Origin: Paenibacillus polymyxa
GTDB lineage: Bacteria; Bacillota; Bacilli; Paenibacillales; Paenibacillaceae
Direction: 5' to 3'
NCBI RefSeq assembly: GCF_001719045.1
Contig: NZ_CP015423.1
Span: 3,381,501-3,445,500 of the forward strand
DNA length: 64,000 nt
Shown: positions 38,017 to 47,815 of the stretch, piece by piece
How the letters are laid out: each line of letters begins with the position of its first letter
How positions within the stretch are numbered: position 1 is the stretch's first letter
Program-made: the position numbers and the translations under genes
Notes under the pieces: model-generated
The model's input: only the letters and a program-made list of their open reading frames with translations
Database searches by the model: none
What the model was told of the DNA's origin: nothing

Positions 38017-39552
38017 TTGCCGACCTATAAGCGCTTTATTCAGCATGTTATCCTGAACTATATTATAGGTTCGTTTATCGCTGTATTGTTGGTAGGTATG
38101 ATTTTTGTATTTTCCACGTTAAATGTAGCCCACTATGAAATTCTGGGTCTTGTTAAAATTATTGCATTTTCCAGCGTTATTATGATTGCTTGTGAAACCA
38201 TAGTGTTTCGAATGCATTTGAGACCCGTTCATCGTTTTTTTCTAGGTAACCAGGAAACGCTTAAGGATGTAGAAGCGGTGTATATCCGGGTTCATCATCT
38301 GCCTAATTTGTCCGTTTTACGTATTGTTGGACCGCATTTGTTAGGCTTCTCTATCCCGGCAACCGTTATTGCGCTATGGATGATACATACTGGACAACTT
38401 ACTTTTCCCTTTTATTATGTAGGAATCGCCTGTATAGGAGCTTGTCTGGTCGCTTCCATGCACGCACTGGTTGAATTTTTCCTGACCATGAGAGCAATCA
38501 AACCGCTTCTGGAGGAAATTCGTGATCGAACCTACCAGCAATATGGATTAAACCTGTCCCTGCGAGGACGAGTCCTGCTATCGCTTCGGCATAAATTTCA
38601 GTTAAGCGCGACGCTCATTGGTGCTTTTCCTTTATTTTTATTTTGTTTAGCTACACAGATTCGCCTGGAACGTTTGGAGGCGACGGATTCTAGCTCCTAT
38701 TGGGCTTGGGCGGGTACGATTTTAATTTTTGGTGTAGCCTTTGCTTATCTGGGCGGCAGGTTGCTGACCCGTGAGATCGAACAGCCGATCCACCATCTGC
38801 TGGAAAAAATGAATGAAGTGAAGGAAGGCCGCCTGAACAGTAATGCCAGCGATTTGTATTCGGACGAATTTGCGGAGCTGGTCGAAGGATTTAACATGAT
38901 GATCGAGGGTCTGAAGGAACGGGAAGAAAAGAACGGTCAGCTATTGGACAGTTACTTCGCCACCTTGGCGGCAGCACTGGATGCGCGAGATGCCTATACC
39001 GCAGGACATTCTTTGCGTGTAGCTGAATATTCCGTACTCATTGGGCGCAAGGGAGGTTTGAATGAGACGGACCTCGACTTGCTGCGCAAAACAGCCTTGC
39101 TGCATGATATCGGTAAAATCGGCGTGGCTGACGCTGTGCTGCTCAAGGACGGCAAGCTGACGGACGAGGAGTTTGATCAGATTAAAATGCACCCGGTTAT
39201 GGGAGAAAGCATTCTCCGGCAAGTTGAGCCGGCTTATGCTATGGCCCCTTATTTGCCCGGCGTGCGCTCGCACCATGAGCGTTATGATGGCAAGGGATAC
39301 CCTGACCAGCTCGCTGGGGAAGATATCCCCTTATTTGGGCGAATCATTGCTGTAGCGGATGCTTATGATGCGATGACGTCTGATCGTCCCTATCGGCAAG
39401 GTATGAAGGAAGAGAAGGCGGTTATGATATTGGAAGAGGGAAAGGGAACCCAATGGGACCCTTATTTTGCCGAATTATTTGTCAAAGAGTGGCGCCGAAA
39501 CAAAGGCATCACAGCTGACTCTATAGGTATCAGCACTAGGGCGAGCCATTGA
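38017..39552 (+). CDS. membrane HD-GYP domain protein, probable c-di-GMP phosphodiesterase
   Basis: About 511 residues from TTG behind AAAAGAGGGGTAGCAA. The frame is open to a TTG at 37966, which has a poor ribosome binding site. About six membrane segments fill residues 1-250, a HAMP-like linker follows (REIEQPIHHLLEKMNEVKEG), then the HD-GYP domain (about 310-500): ARDAYTAGHSLRVAEYS, LHDIGKIGVADAVLLKDGKL, the SHHERYDGKGYPD GYP motif, and RIIAVADAYDAMTSDRPYR. The intact metal ligands predict hydrolysis of c-di-GMP at the membrane. A histidine kinase gene follows. Confidence 0.92.
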   Translation: MPTYKRFIQHVILNYIIGSFIAVLLVGMIFVFSTLNVAHYEILGLVKIIAFSSVIMIACETIVFRMHLRPVHRFFLGNQETLKDVEAVYIRVHHLPNLSVLRIVGPHLLGFSIPATVIALWMIHTGQLTFPFYYVGIACIGACLVASMHALVEFFLTMRAIKPLLEEIRDRTYQQYGLNLSLRGRVLLSLRHKFQLSATLIGAFPLFLFCLATQIRLERLEATDSSSYWAWAGTILIFGVAFAYLGGRLLTREIEQPIHHLLEKMNEVKEGRLNSNASDLYSDEFAELVEGFNMMIEGLKEREEKNGQLLDSYFATLAAALDARDAYTAGHSLRVAEYSVLIGRKGGLNETDLDLLRKTALLHDIGKIGVADAVLLKDGKLTDEEFDQIKMHPVMGESILRQVEPAYAMAPYLPGVRSHHERYDGKGYPDQLAGEDIPLFGRIIAVADAYDAMTSDRPYRQGMKEEKAVMILEEGKGTQWDPYFAELFVKEWRRNKGITADSIGISTRASH

Positions 39553-39691
39553 GGTTCGCTTTTTTTATATACGGATATAAGATCTTTTGACATGTCGAAA
39601 GATGGGGCTTCATGTTATGATGTACAAGAAAGGCAGACGCGGTTAACATAGGCCTGGCATCCAATTTTTTGCGCTATGGGAGTGTGAGTCC

Positions 39692-41137
39692 ATGCAATTT
39701 TCAATGATGTTTTTAATGAATTTGGGGATGCTGATTGCCGTTGCCTATGTGGCGAACGTGATTTATAAATATGGTTTGAGTCGTACCTCTTCGCGGTTCA
39801 AATATGTCAGCTCGGTGCTGCTAGTGATATTTGGCGGATGGGTCAGCTCTTGCTTTGGTTTTAACTTTAGTGAAACAGTTATTTTTGATCTGCGTTTCGT
39901 ACCGCTGATTATCGCGGCGTTGGTGTATCCTCGCTCTTATACGCTTATTATTATTGGGGTCGCAATCGGACTTACGAGATTTACCTTCGGCCTGCATATG
40001 GCGGCGTGGGTCGGCTTTTTGAATATGAGCATTCTGGGCGTCCTGTGCGCTGGATTGAACTACTGGATGCGCCGTTCCACCTGGCGTTTAATTATCAAGG
40101 CATCGGTAACCATTTTAGCGGTTAATATCGTAAATACGTTAAATATTGCCTTTCTAGGCGTCATTCCCTGGCGCTACTATCTAGCGGAGGTTGTTCCTCT
40201 TACACTGCCTATCGGCATCGTTCTCAGTTTTTTATTTGCTCTGATTTTACGTGACTTTCAGATGGAGCAGCAGCGGAATCATCAGATTAAGCAGGCGAAT
40301 GAGTTGTTATCAGAGCAGCGAGATGAGTTGCAGAAGGCAAAGGTCATTCTAGAGGAACGTGCCAAGCAACTGATGATGGCTTCCCAATATAAATCGGATT
40401 TTATGGCAACGATGTCGCATGAGTTACGTACACCTCTTAACAGCATCATTAATCTGGCGCAAATTATCAACGAGCAGGGAAAAGAGCTGGATGAGGACGA
40501 GCTAGACCAGTACAGTGATCTAATTTATGCCTCCGGGCATGATTTGCTCCAATTGATCAACGACATTCTGGACCTATCCAAGGTCGAGGCTGGGCACATG
40601 GAGATCGTAAGTGAGCCAGTCAGTGTACGTGAGATAGCGCAGGTGATGATGATGCATTTTGAAGTCACAGCGAAGGATAAAAATCTGGAATTCAGCTTGA
40701 AGGAGCATGAGCCTATACCGAATGAAATCCGGTCTGATTCCAAACGCGTACAGCAAATTTTGCGTAATCTGTTGTCCAATGCCTTTAAGTTCACTCATGA
40801 AGGACGTGTATTGCTGGAAATCAGCACACAACATCTGGATCGAAAGGGACAAGAGGGAGATTGGGTTGTATTTGCTGTAAAAGATACGGGCATCGGCATT
40901 TCCAAGCTTCAGCAGCATGTTATTTTTGAGGCATTCCAGCAGGCGAACGGTTCCATTAATCGTAAATATGGAGGAACTGGGTTGGGATTGTCCATCAGCC
41001 GTGATTTTTCCCGCTTGTTGGGCGGGTTTATCCGTCTGGAGAGTGAGGAGGGCAAGGGAAGTACATTTTCCCTGTACCTACCGATGTGTCCGTCCGAAAA
41101 CAAGGAGGCGGACGAACAACCCTTTAAATTAACCTAA
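39692..41137 (+). CDS. membrane sensor histidine kinase
   Basis: 481 residues behind GGGAGTGTGAGTCC. Residues 1-190 hold about six membrane segments of the 5TM-LYT/MHYT-like type (RFVPLIIAALVYPRSYTLII), then a coiled coil (about 195-230). The HisKA domain has the phospho-acceptor in MATMSHELRTPLNS. The ATPase domain has the N box (QQILRNLLSNAFKFT), G1 (VKDTGIGIS) and G2 (YGGTGLGLSISRDF). It should phosphorylate a response regulator, but none is encoded beside it. It lies 139 bases downstream of the HD-GYP gene. Confidence 0.93.
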   Translation: MQFSMMFLMNLGMLIAVAYVANVIYKYGLSRTSSRFKYVSSVLLVIFGGWVSSCFGFNFSETVIFDLRFVPLIIAALVYPRSYTLIIIGVAIGLTRFTFGLHMAAWVGFLNMSILGVLCAGLNYWMRRSTWRLIIKASVTILAVNIVNTLNIAFLGVIPWRYYLAEVVPLTLPIGIVLSFLFALILRDFQMEQQRNHQIKQANELLSEQRDELQKAKVILEERAKQLMMASQYKSDFMATMSHELRTPLNSIINLAQIINEQGKELDEDELDQYSDLIYASGHDLLQLINDILDLSKVEAGHMEIVSEPVSVREIAQVMMMHFEVTAKDKNLEFSLKEHEPIPNEIRSDSKRVQQILRNLLSNAFKFTHEGRVLLEISTQHLDRKGQEGDWVVFAVKDTGIGISKLQQHVIFEAFQQANGSINRKYGGTGLGLSISRDFSRLLGGFIRLESEEGKGSTFSLYLPMCPSENKEADEQPFKLT

Positions 41138-41183
41138 TCGCAATTGTAGGAGCAGAAGCGCTATGGCACAAAGGAGGTCTATC

Positions 41184-41903
41184 ATGGAACGCAAAGCGGT
41201 CGTTGTGGGTGCAACAGGGCTTGTCGGGGGTTATGTTGTACGAGAGCTGCTGGTGCAAAAGGAATACAACCGCGTCATGGTTATGGGCAGACGTCCATTG
41301 GACATCAAGCATCCCAAGCTGGAGCAGGCGCTCATCGATTGGGAACAGCCACAGAAAGCGGCGTTCGCCTTCGAAGGGGTGGATGATGTTTTTTGCTGCC
41401 TTGGGACAACGATGAAAAAGGCGGGCTCCAAGGAGCAGTTCCGTCAGGTGGATCTAGACTACCCGGTGCTGACAGCCCAGTTGGGCAAAGAAGCTGGAGC
41501 GGTACAGATGCTTGCGGTCTCTGCGATGGGCGCCGATCCAGACTCACGCGTGTTTTATAATCGCACCAAAGGTGAGGCTGAAGAGGCGCTTGCTGCTGTC
41601 GCATTGCCTGCGCTGCATTTGTTCCGTCCGTCGCTGATTTTGGGCGCGAGACCTGAACGACGTTTGGGCGAAGCCGCTGCCGCTGTTGTCATGAAGGCAC
41701 TGGACGGCCTGATGACGGGCAAGCTCGCTTCCTACCGCGCCATCCCGGCCCCGGTCATCGCACGAGCCATGGTACGAATTGCTCTCGCACAGGCGAGCGG
41801 CGTACATATTTATCCGAACGACATCATTCGAGTCATCGGTGCAGAACTAACATCCAATGATGAGGAACCCGGTACAGGAACGGCTCCTGATGAGAATGTG
41901 TAA
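41184..41903 (+). CDS. NAD(P)-binding oxidoreductase (atypical SDR, HTATIP2/YraR-like)
   Basis: 239 residues from the ATG behind AAAGGAGGTCTATC. The ATG at 41163 lies before this site. The Rossmann start AVVVGATGLVGGYVVRELL binds NAD(P). VFCCLGTTMKKAGSKEQFR and the VDLDYPV segment, then MLAVSAMGADPDSRVFYNRTKGEAE (Tyr/Lys replaced by YNRTKGE), are typical of the YraR/HTATIP2-like group. Soluble. Substrate unknown. Separated from the kinase gene by 46 bases, possibly the same transcript. Confidence 0.87.
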   Translation: MERKAVVVGATGLVGGYVVRELLVQKEYNRVMVMGRRPLDIKHPKLEQALIDWEQPQKAAFAFEGVDDVFCCLGTTMKKAGSKEQFRQVDLDYPVLTAQLGKEAGAVQMLAVSAMGADPDSRVFYNRTKGEAEEALAAVALPALHLFRPSLILGARPERRLGEAAAAVVMKALDGLMTGKLASYRAIPAPVIARAMVRIALAQASGVHIYPNDIIRVIGAELTSNDEEPGTGTAPDENV

Positions 41904-41931
41904 AACCACAGCTAGGGTTAAAAATGACAAT

Positions 41932-41971
41932 AACGCCGCTGCTGCCCGATGATTCGGGCAGCAGCGGCGTT
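41932..41971. terminator. very stable hairpin, terminator
   Basis: AACGCCGCTGCTGCCCGA pairs perfectly with TCGGGCAGCAGCGGCGTT around TGAT. There is no long T run after it. Confidence 0.65.
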
Positions 41972-42122
41972 GCTTGTGTTTTATTGGTAGTTTGTATGTT
42001 GCGGCACATCTATCGTAATCTCTAATTCATCAAGTGCGTTAATCCGTCGCACGGAATAGTGGCTTTGGACTGCACATGCTATAATACGGTGAACCAGTAT
42101 CAGGAAGGAGAATCCAACCCAT

Positions 42123-42503
42123 ATGAAAAAAACAATTGCTACTGAAAAAGCACCCGGTGCTATCGGCCCTTATAGCCAAGCGGTAGAGGCAGGCGGGTTT
42201 ATTTACACTTCGGGACAGCTTGGACTGAATCCGACAACAGGTGAGTTTGGTAAGGATGTACAGGAGCAGGCACGCCTGTCCTTGAGCAATGTACAAGCCA
42301 TTCTGGAAGAGGCAGGCAGCAACATGAACCAGGTTGTGAAAGCGACTGTATTCCTGAAGGACATGAACGATTTTGTCAGCGTCAATGAGGTGTACAGTTC
42401 TTTCTTTGAACAACCCTACCCAGCACGCAGTGCGGTGGAGGTAGCTCGTCTGCCTAAGGATGCACTGGTAGAGATTGAAGTCATTGCATTGAAGGGCGAA
42501 TAA
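42123..42503 (+). CDS. ridA: RidA family reactive intermediate deaminase
   Basis: 126 residues behind AAGGAGAATCCAACCCAT. RidA hydrolyses reactive 2-aminoacrylate and related imines formed by PLP enzymes. The family hallmarks are present: APGAIGPYSQAVEAGGFIYT SGQ at the N-terminus, and the substrate-binding Arg in YPARSAVEVARLPKDALVEIE with the final Glu. Full length. It stands alone between two strong hairpins. Confidence 0.95.
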   Translation: MKKTIATEKAPGAIGPYSQAVEAGGFIYTSGQLGLNPTTGEFGKDVQEQARLSLSNVQAILEEAGSNMNQVVKATVFLKDMNDFVSVNEVYSSFFEQPYPARSAVEVARLPKDALVEIEVIALKGE

Positions 42504-42542
42504 TCTGAAAGATCCGTTCATAAAATAAAAAGTTTGCATGGC

Positions 42543-42577
42543 AAACGGGTGTCCCTATTAAATAGAGACACCCGTTT
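42543..42577 (+). terminator. terminator after ridA
   Basis: AAACGGGTGTC...GACACCCGTTT with inner CTATT/ATAG pairing, 40 bases after the stop. Confidence 0.75.
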
Positions 42578-42627
42578 ACTCAAATTTAATGTGTTTTGTT
42601 CTTTTAAAATACAGAGCGGAGGTGGAG

Positions 42628-43695
42628 ATGATTAATAAAAAAATAATTTTGACTGGTGGAGGCTCTTCAGGACATGTAGCAGTAAACCTAGCTTTGATTC
42701 CTCACTTACTGGAACAACATTGGAGTGTCCAATACATAGGCTCTGAACAAGGGATTGAAAGAAAATTGATTTCCGGACTAGAAGATGTGTGTTATTTCAG
42801 TATCTCAACTGGAAAATTGCGTAGATATTTTGATTGGGATAATTTTAAGGACCCTTTTAAAGTACTGAAGGGGATTTCTCAAGCGTACCGGATTATAAGA
42901 AAAGAAAAACCGGATGTTATTTTTTCAAAAGGCGGATTTGTTTCGGTTCCTGTGGTATTGGCTGGATGGTTGAATAAAGTCCCTGTAATCATTCATGAAT
43001 CAGATATTACCCCTGGATTAGCTAATAAGATTTCCAGCACATTTGCTACAGAAATTTGTACTACCTTTCCTGAAACCACTCAGTACTTTCGCTCTAAGCA
43101 TACTCGGTATGTAGGTGCTATTGTGAGAGATGAACTAAAAAATGGGAAGGCAGCCAAAGGTTTGACCTATTGCGGTTTTACTCGGAATAAGCCGATCATT
43201 CTGATCATGGGTGGGAGTTTAGGCTCCAAGAAGATCAATGAGATGGTCTGGATGAATTTAGAGGCTTTGCTCGTTCATTTTCAAATCGTGCATATTTGTG
43301 GTAAAGATCAAGTGAATCATTCCATTCATATGCATGGCTACAAGCAATTTGAATACATAAACGATGAACTGGCGGATGTTATGACGATGGCAGATATGGT
43401 TGTTTCTAGGGCGGGTTCAAATTCCATTTTTGAATTCTTGACGCTGCGGAAGCCGATGCTATTGATCCCTCTTTCAAAGGTGGTTAGCCGGGGAGATCAA
43501 ATTCTAAATGCAAAATCATTTAAAGCGCAAGGCTTTTGTGAATTTTTAGAAGAAGAAGAGTTGGAATCTGAACGATTTGTCGACATAATACTTCGTTTGT
43601 ATGAAAAAAGGTCGGATTATATTATCAATATGAAGAAAATCAATGCAGATCACTCGACAAGCAAGCTTATAGATTTGTTTAAAGTCCATACCTAA
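42628..43695 (+). CDS. MurG-like N-acetylglucosaminyltransferase, probable second copy
   Basis: 355 residues from the ATG behind CGGAGGTGGAG. MurG adds GlcNAc to lipid I to form lipid II on the inner face of the membrane. The GT-B fold motifs are present but divergent: [63 protein letters not shown] and [19 protein letters not shown]. The locus is a lone gene, not in a dcw/mur cluster, so it is most likely a paralogue of the main murG, perhaps used in stress or sporulation. Confidence 0.88.
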   Translation: MINKKIILTGGGSSGHVAVNLALIPHLLEQHWSVQYIGSEQGIERKLISGLEDVCYFSISTGKLRRYFDWDNFKDPFKVLKGISQAYRIIRKEKPDVIFSKGGFVSVPVVLAGWLNKVPVIIHESDITPGLANKISSTFATEICTTFPETTQYFRSKHTRYVGAIVRDELKNGKAAKGLTYCGFTRNKPIILIMGGSLGSKKINEMVWMNLEALLVHFQIVHICGKDQVNHSIHMHGYKQFEYINDELADVMTMADMVVSRAGSNSIFEFLTLRKPMLLIPLSKVVSRGDQILNAKSFKAQGFCEFLEEEELESERFVDIILRLYEKRSDYIINMKKINADHSTSKLIDLFKVHT

Positions 43696-43715
43696 TCACA
43701 TGGTTAAAATGAATA

Positions 43716-43767
43716 AACAAAGCAAGCGAGCTTGGGCTAGATGATTCAGACCCAAACTCGCTTGTTC
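43716..43767. terminator. bidirectional terminator between convergent genes
   Basis: AAGCGAGCTTGGG (about 43724-43736) pairs with CCCAAACTCGCTT (43751-43763), with AACAA and TTGTT extending it. Confidence 0.7.
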
Positions 43768-43792
43768 TTGCTAGAGATCATATTCGTTTTCT

Positions 43793-44548
43793 TTAATCCC
43801 GGTCTCGATTACGGGCAAAGAATAGCCATAGCGCGTACACCAGAATGATTGCCGCCAAGATCAATGCGGCTAGCCGTACATTTTCATTGTTCGGATGCTC
43901 GACGGCGATGGCGACATAGGCCCATACAAATACGAGAGGATAAATGCTGTCGCGATAAGGGAAGCTGACCATGATCGCCAATGCGGTGCCGATGAGCAGG
44001 AAAATGATCGCCCATGTCGTATCGCTGAGTCCCCAGCCACTCCATTCATTCTTTTCCAGTGCCATTGCAATGTTGATAATAGTAGCAATGGATACCCAAC
44101 CGAGATTGAGGCTGAACGGTAGCTTGACGAACCACATTTCTCCAAGGGTTGGTTGCGGCGTGCGGGTACGTACATACACGACGCTAAGGGAAAGCAAGTA
44201 TAGAATAATGACGATGACACACAGCTCTACGTATACATACTGCCAGAGGAAAATCCAGATGATATTGAAGAGACAGCTTAGAATAAAAAAAATACCGATG
44301 GACTGAACGCTTGTCTTGGATTGCCCTGTAGGTGTAGCTTGGTACACGGCAAAGCAGGCGAGCAGTACGTAGATGACCGACCAGATGGAAAAAGCGTAAC
44401 CCGCTGGTGTGATCAAGGTAGGGTACATGTTGGATACAGCAGCAGTGCTTCTGCCGCCGATAGGAAGTGTAGACGCCAGAATGTTAACGAGAATGACAGC
44501 GATAAATGCAATAATATTCCACCATTTATACGGATGGCTTCGTGACAT
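43793..44548 (-). CDS. TspO/MBR-family tryptophan-rich membrane protein
   Basis: 251 residues behind GAGGAGGAGATATCCCT. Longer than the ~155-residue minimal TspO, with about seven or eight membrane segments. YAFSIWSVIYVLLACFAVYQ, FLWQYVYVE, LPFSLNLGWVSIATIIN and WSGWGLSDTTWAIIFL carry the conserved Trp-rich pattern of the extended TspO-like group. TspO proteins bind porphyrins or sterol-like ligands, but the role of this long group is unknown. Lone gene, convergent with the MurG-like gene. Confidence 0.85.
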   Translation of the reverse strand: MSRSHPYKWWNIIAFIAVILVNILASTLPIGGRSTAAVSNMYPTLITPAGYAFSIWSVIYVLLACFAVYQATPTGQSKTSVQSIGIFFILSCLFNIIWIFLWQYVYVELCVIVIILYLLSLSVVYVRTRTPQPTLGEMWFVKLPFSLNLGWVSIATIINIAMALEKNEWSGWGLSDTTWAIIFLLIGTALAIMVSFPYRDSIYPLVFVWAYVAIAVEHPNNENVRLAALILAAIILVYALWLFFARNRDRD

Positions 44549-44790
44549 AGGGATATCTCCTCCTCATCGAATGATGATCCAAAATGACCGACTGGTCACA
44601 ACTTCTATTATGAATATACCCACTTTGCTTTCGAATATGTCCTAACGGGAAAAAGTTTCTTGATCCCAGTATAATCATAAAAAGATGTATGTATATGCAG
44701 TCATATGTAGTACAATGGTGAAAATTTTAAGCACTATATAAGCTGAAATTTCTCGGATTCAACTTATATGGAAGTAAGGAGATAAGTAGA

Positions 44791-45741
44791 ATGAATGGCT
44801 TGGAGAAAGTAGGGAAATTTGTAGGAGGAACCTTTTCCGTCTGGGTACTTTTATTTGCATGCTTGGGATTTTTCTTTCCTGCGGCGTTTACAGGGTTGAA
44901 AGGATACATACAGTTATTTCTGGGCATTGTCATGTTTGGGATGGGATTAACTTTATCTGCGGCTGACTTTCGTGAAGTATTCCGGCGCCCAGTGGATGTG
45001 GCTATTGGTGTGGTCGGGCATTATCTGATTATGCCGTTTCTGGCCTTTGGATTGGCATTAGTATTGCAGCTGCCACCGGATATTGCGGTAGGTGTCATTT
45101 TGGTAGGCTGTTGTCCGAGTGGAACTGCCTCCAACGTAATGACGCTTTTATCCAAAGGCGACGTGGCATTGGGCGTGTCGATTGCTTCGGTGTCGACGCT
45201 GATTGCTCCACTGGCTACTCCGGCGATGATTAACCTGCTTGCTGGACGTTGGATGAATATTGATGCGAAGTCGCTGATCATGGATATTCTCATCGTAGTT
45301 ATTGTCCCCATAGTGCTGGGTGTTATCGTTAAGTCGCTATTTCGCAAACAGGCAGAAGCCAGTGTTCAGGCGCTGCCGCTCATATCAACACTGGCGATTG
45401 TACTCATCGTGGCTATTGTGGTTGCAGGCAGCAAAGGAAAGATTTTGGAGACAGGTCCGATTATTTTTGGTGTGGTTATTTTGCATAATGGTATCGGGTT
45501 CCTGCTTGGATATTGGTTTGCCAAGCTATTCGGTATGAATCTTTCCAAGCGTAAAGCTGTTACGCTGGAAACGGGAATGCAGAATTCCGGACTGGGCGCT
45601 GCGCTTGCAGCAGCTCACTTTAACCCGATTGCTGCTGTACCGAGTGCGATTTTTAGCGTGTGGCATAATATTTCCGGCTCGTTGCTCGCGACCTGGTTTT
45701 CCCGCCGGGAGGAGAAGAACAGCACAGCCGGGAACCATTAA
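44791..45741 (+). CDS. bile acid:sodium symporter (BASS) family transporter
   Basis: 316 residues behind AAGGAGATAAGTAGA. About nine or ten membrane segments. Conserved signatures include FLGIVMFGMGLTLSAADFRE near the start, and VGCCPSGTASNVMTLLSKGD, the crossover with Na+-site residues. ETGMQNSGLGAALAAAHF is the second crossover helix. Bacterial members import organic anions with sodium, for example pantoate or other 2-keto acids; the substrate here is unknown. Lone gene. Confidence 0.92.
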   Translation: MNGLEKVGKFVGGTFSVWVLLFACLGFFFPAAFTGLKGYIQLFLGIVMFGMGLTLSAADFREVFRRPVDVAIGVVGHYLIMPFLAFGLALVLQLPPDIAVGVILVGCCPSGTASNVMTLLSKGDVALGVSIASVSTLIAPLATPAMINLLAGRWMNIDAKSLIMDILIVVIVPIVLGVIVKSLFRKQAEASVQALPLISTLAIVLIVAIVVAGSKGKILETGPIIFGVVILHNGIGFLLGYWFAKLFGMNLSKRKAVTLETGMQNSGLGAALAAAHFNPIAAVPSAIFSVWHNISGSLLATWFSRREEKNSTAGNH

Positions 45742-45818
45742 GCTTTGTCAGTGGCTTGTGATAAGTAGCTGCGGTTCAGCTTTTTCGAACAGTTTAGAGA
45801 AGATCAGAAAGGATAGAT

Positions 45819-45864
45819 TTGACTTTATAGTTGCGGATCTTTATACTGTGGTTATTACAACCAC
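45819..45864 (+). promoter_or_regulatory. promoter and operator of the Old Yellow Enzyme gene
   Basis: TTGACT (45819-45824) and TATACT (45842-45847) are 17 bases apart. The inverted repeat GTGGTT-ATTAC-AACCAC (45848-45864) starts right after the -10 and covers the start point, as a repressor site would. Confidence 0.7.
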
Positions 45865-45990
45865 TGTATTTAAGTAAGCAACAGTAGTTTAAGTTCGTTA
45901 TGGAAGGAAAACTGCATCGAATTCGTATTCGGCTTCATGCTCAACAGCCTTATATATCTGATCTGATTTAAACTGAAGGAGAGAGAACGA

Positions 45991-47115
45991 ATGAACCCAA
46001 AATATAAGTCTCTATTTGAAACTTTTACCCTGCCATCCGGTGTTACGTTGAAGAACCGTATTACCATGGCACCTATGACTAACTTTGCTTCCCACGAAAA
46101 TGGTGAAGTCAGTGACCAGGAGCTGGCGTACTACCGCGAACGTTCCGGTGGTGTAGGCGCGGTTATTACCGCTTGTGTGTATGTAACTCCAGATGGCAAA
46201 GGCTTTGTCAATGAGTTCGGTGCGGACAAGGATGAAATGATTCCGAGCCTGCGTCGTCTGGCGGATACGATTCATCAGGAGGGCGCGAAAGCGATCCTGC
46301 AAATTTATCATGGTGGCCGCCTGTGTCCACCAGATCAAATTCCAGATGGACAGCCGATCAGTGCAAGCGCAGTAGCCGAGGAAAAAGAAGGTGCGCCTGT
46401 GCCGCGTGAAATGACCTCCGATGATATCCACCGCGTCATCCGTGCCTATGGCGAAGCAACTCGCCGCGCGATTGAAGCAGGCTATGATGGTGTGGAGCTT
46501 CACGGAGCGAACGGTTACCTGGTTCAGCAGTTCTTCTCTCCGCACTCCAATCTTCGTACCGATGAATGGGGTGGAAGTCTTGAAAAACGATTGACCTTTC
46601 CGCTGGCGGTTGTTCACGAAGTGAAGAAAGTGATCGCAGAACATGCAAAGCGGCCATTCATCTTTGGATACCGCTTGTCTCCTGAGGAAGGACACACACC
46701 AGGCATTACGCTGGAGGATACGATGGTGCTTGTAGACCGTCTGGCGGATCAAGGGCTGGATTACCTGCACATTTCCGTAAATCATTTCTTCGGTGGTTCG
46801 TTCCGCGACCGTAGTGACGAACGGTCACGTACCGTTCTCATTCATGAGAAGGTAGGTAACCGTGTGCCGATTATGGGAGTCGGATCGCTGAATACACCGG
46901 ACGAGGCGCTTGCAGCACTGGAGACAGGTGTACCGCTTGTATCGCTGGGACGTCCGCTTTTGATGGAGCCGCAATGGGTTCAGAAGGTGCAAAACGGCAC
47001 AGAAGATACCATTCGCACGACATTATCCAAGCAAGCCCAGCAGGAGCTAGTCATTCCTGACTACTTGTGGGGTGCGTTGACGACCCTTCCAGGCTGGATG
47101 CCTGTTACGGACTAA
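45991..47115 (+). CDS. NADH:flavin oxidoreductase, Old Yellow Enzyme family
   Basis: 374 residues behind GAAGGAGAGAGAACGA. An FMN-bound TIM barrel that reduces activated C=C bonds or nitro groups with NAD(P)H. LKNRITMAPMTNFASHENGE, then ILQIYHGGRLCPPDQ (substrate-side residues), GYDGVELHGANGYLVQQFFSPHSNLRTD (split family signature), and VPIMGVGSLNTPDEAL for FMN phosphate are seen. No added iron-sulfur domain, so it is a classical single-domain OYE. The strong promoter with an operator at +1 suggests induction by electrophiles. Confidence 0.92.
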   Translation: MNPKYKSLFETFTLPSGVTLKNRITMAPMTNFASHENGEVSDQELAYYRERSGGVGAVITACVYVTPDGKGFVNEFGADKDEMIPSLRRLADTIHQEGAKAILQIYHGGRLCPPDQIPDGQPISASAVAEEKEGAPVPREMTSDDIHRVIRAYGEATRRAIEAGYDGVELHGANGYLVQQFFSPHSNLRTDEWGGSLEKRLTFPLAVVHEVKKVIAEHAKRPFIFGYRLSPEEGHTPGITLEDTMVLVDRLADQGLDYLHISVNHFFGGSFRDRSDERSRTVLIHEKVGNRVPIMGVGSLNTPDEALAALETGVPLVSLGRPLLMEPQWVQKVQNGTEDTIRTTLSKQAQQELVIPDYLWGALTTLPGWMPVTD

Positions 47116-47227
47116 ATTTTGAACGATGGAGATACCCTAGACTGCTCTCATGCACCTGGGGTATTTTCCTGTCTCGTGACCGTGAACACAATAATATAGG
47201 AATAACTGAGAAAGAAGGAAAATGACA

Positions 47228-47815
47228 ATGTTACATAAAGCTAATGGCGCCATTTTGATAAAGTCCACCCATCCGGGGCTACAGATTCGATTGTTACAAG
47301 TAAGTGATGCAGAACGTTTATTAGAGATCAGACGTGAAAATTTTGATTTTTTCAAACCGTTCGAGCCAGAACGACCTGAAATTTACTTTACGCTGGAAGA
47401 ACAGGCGCGTCTGATTTCTAACGGTTTGGAAGCGGCACAAGCCGGACAGGGATATACGTTTGGACTTTTTTTGCCGGAAAATGATAAGCTGATCGGCAGA
47501 ATAGAGCTGTCGGGTATCGCTAGAGGCCCCTTTCAAAACGCCAATCTGGGCTACTTTGTAGATCCTGCATACCACGGACAAGGCTATGCCACTTCCGCAG
47601 TGAAGGATATTGTACGCTACGCCTTAAATGAGTTGGAATTACACCGTATTCAAGCTGGAGTGATGCCAAGAAATACGCCTTCCAATCGAGTGATGGAAAA
47701 GGCAGGATTTCGCCGCGAAGGGCTGGCTCTCAACTATTTGAAGATTAATGGTGTGTGGGAAGATCACGTGTTGTATGCGGTCACGGCTGAGGATTTGCAG
47801 AATGGCGTTTTCTGA
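47228..47815 (+). CDS. GNAT N-acetyltransferase, RimJ/RimL-like
   Basis: 195 residues if it starts at the second ATG, which is better spaced from AGAAGGAAAA. The ATG at 47222 is the alternative. Acetyl-CoA-dependent acetyltransferase: LQIRLLQVSDAERLLEIRRE, IELSGIARGPFQNANLGYFV, PAYHGQGYATSAVKDIVRYA (CoA loop) and the RimJ-type LHRIQAGVMPRNTPSNRVMEKAGF. It resembles the protein at 27418. Its 3' end overlaps the 3' end of the convergent response-regulator gene by about 35 bases. Confidence 0.9.
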   Translation: MLHKANGAILIKSTHPGLQIRLLQVSDAERLLEIRRENFDFFKPFEPERPEIYFTLEEQARLISNGLEAAQAGQGYTFGLFLPENDKLIGRIELSGIARGPFQNANLGYFVDPAYHGQGYATSAVKDIVRYALNELELHRIQAGVMPRNTPSNRVMEKAGFRREGLALNYLKINGVWEDHVLYAVTAEDLQNGVF

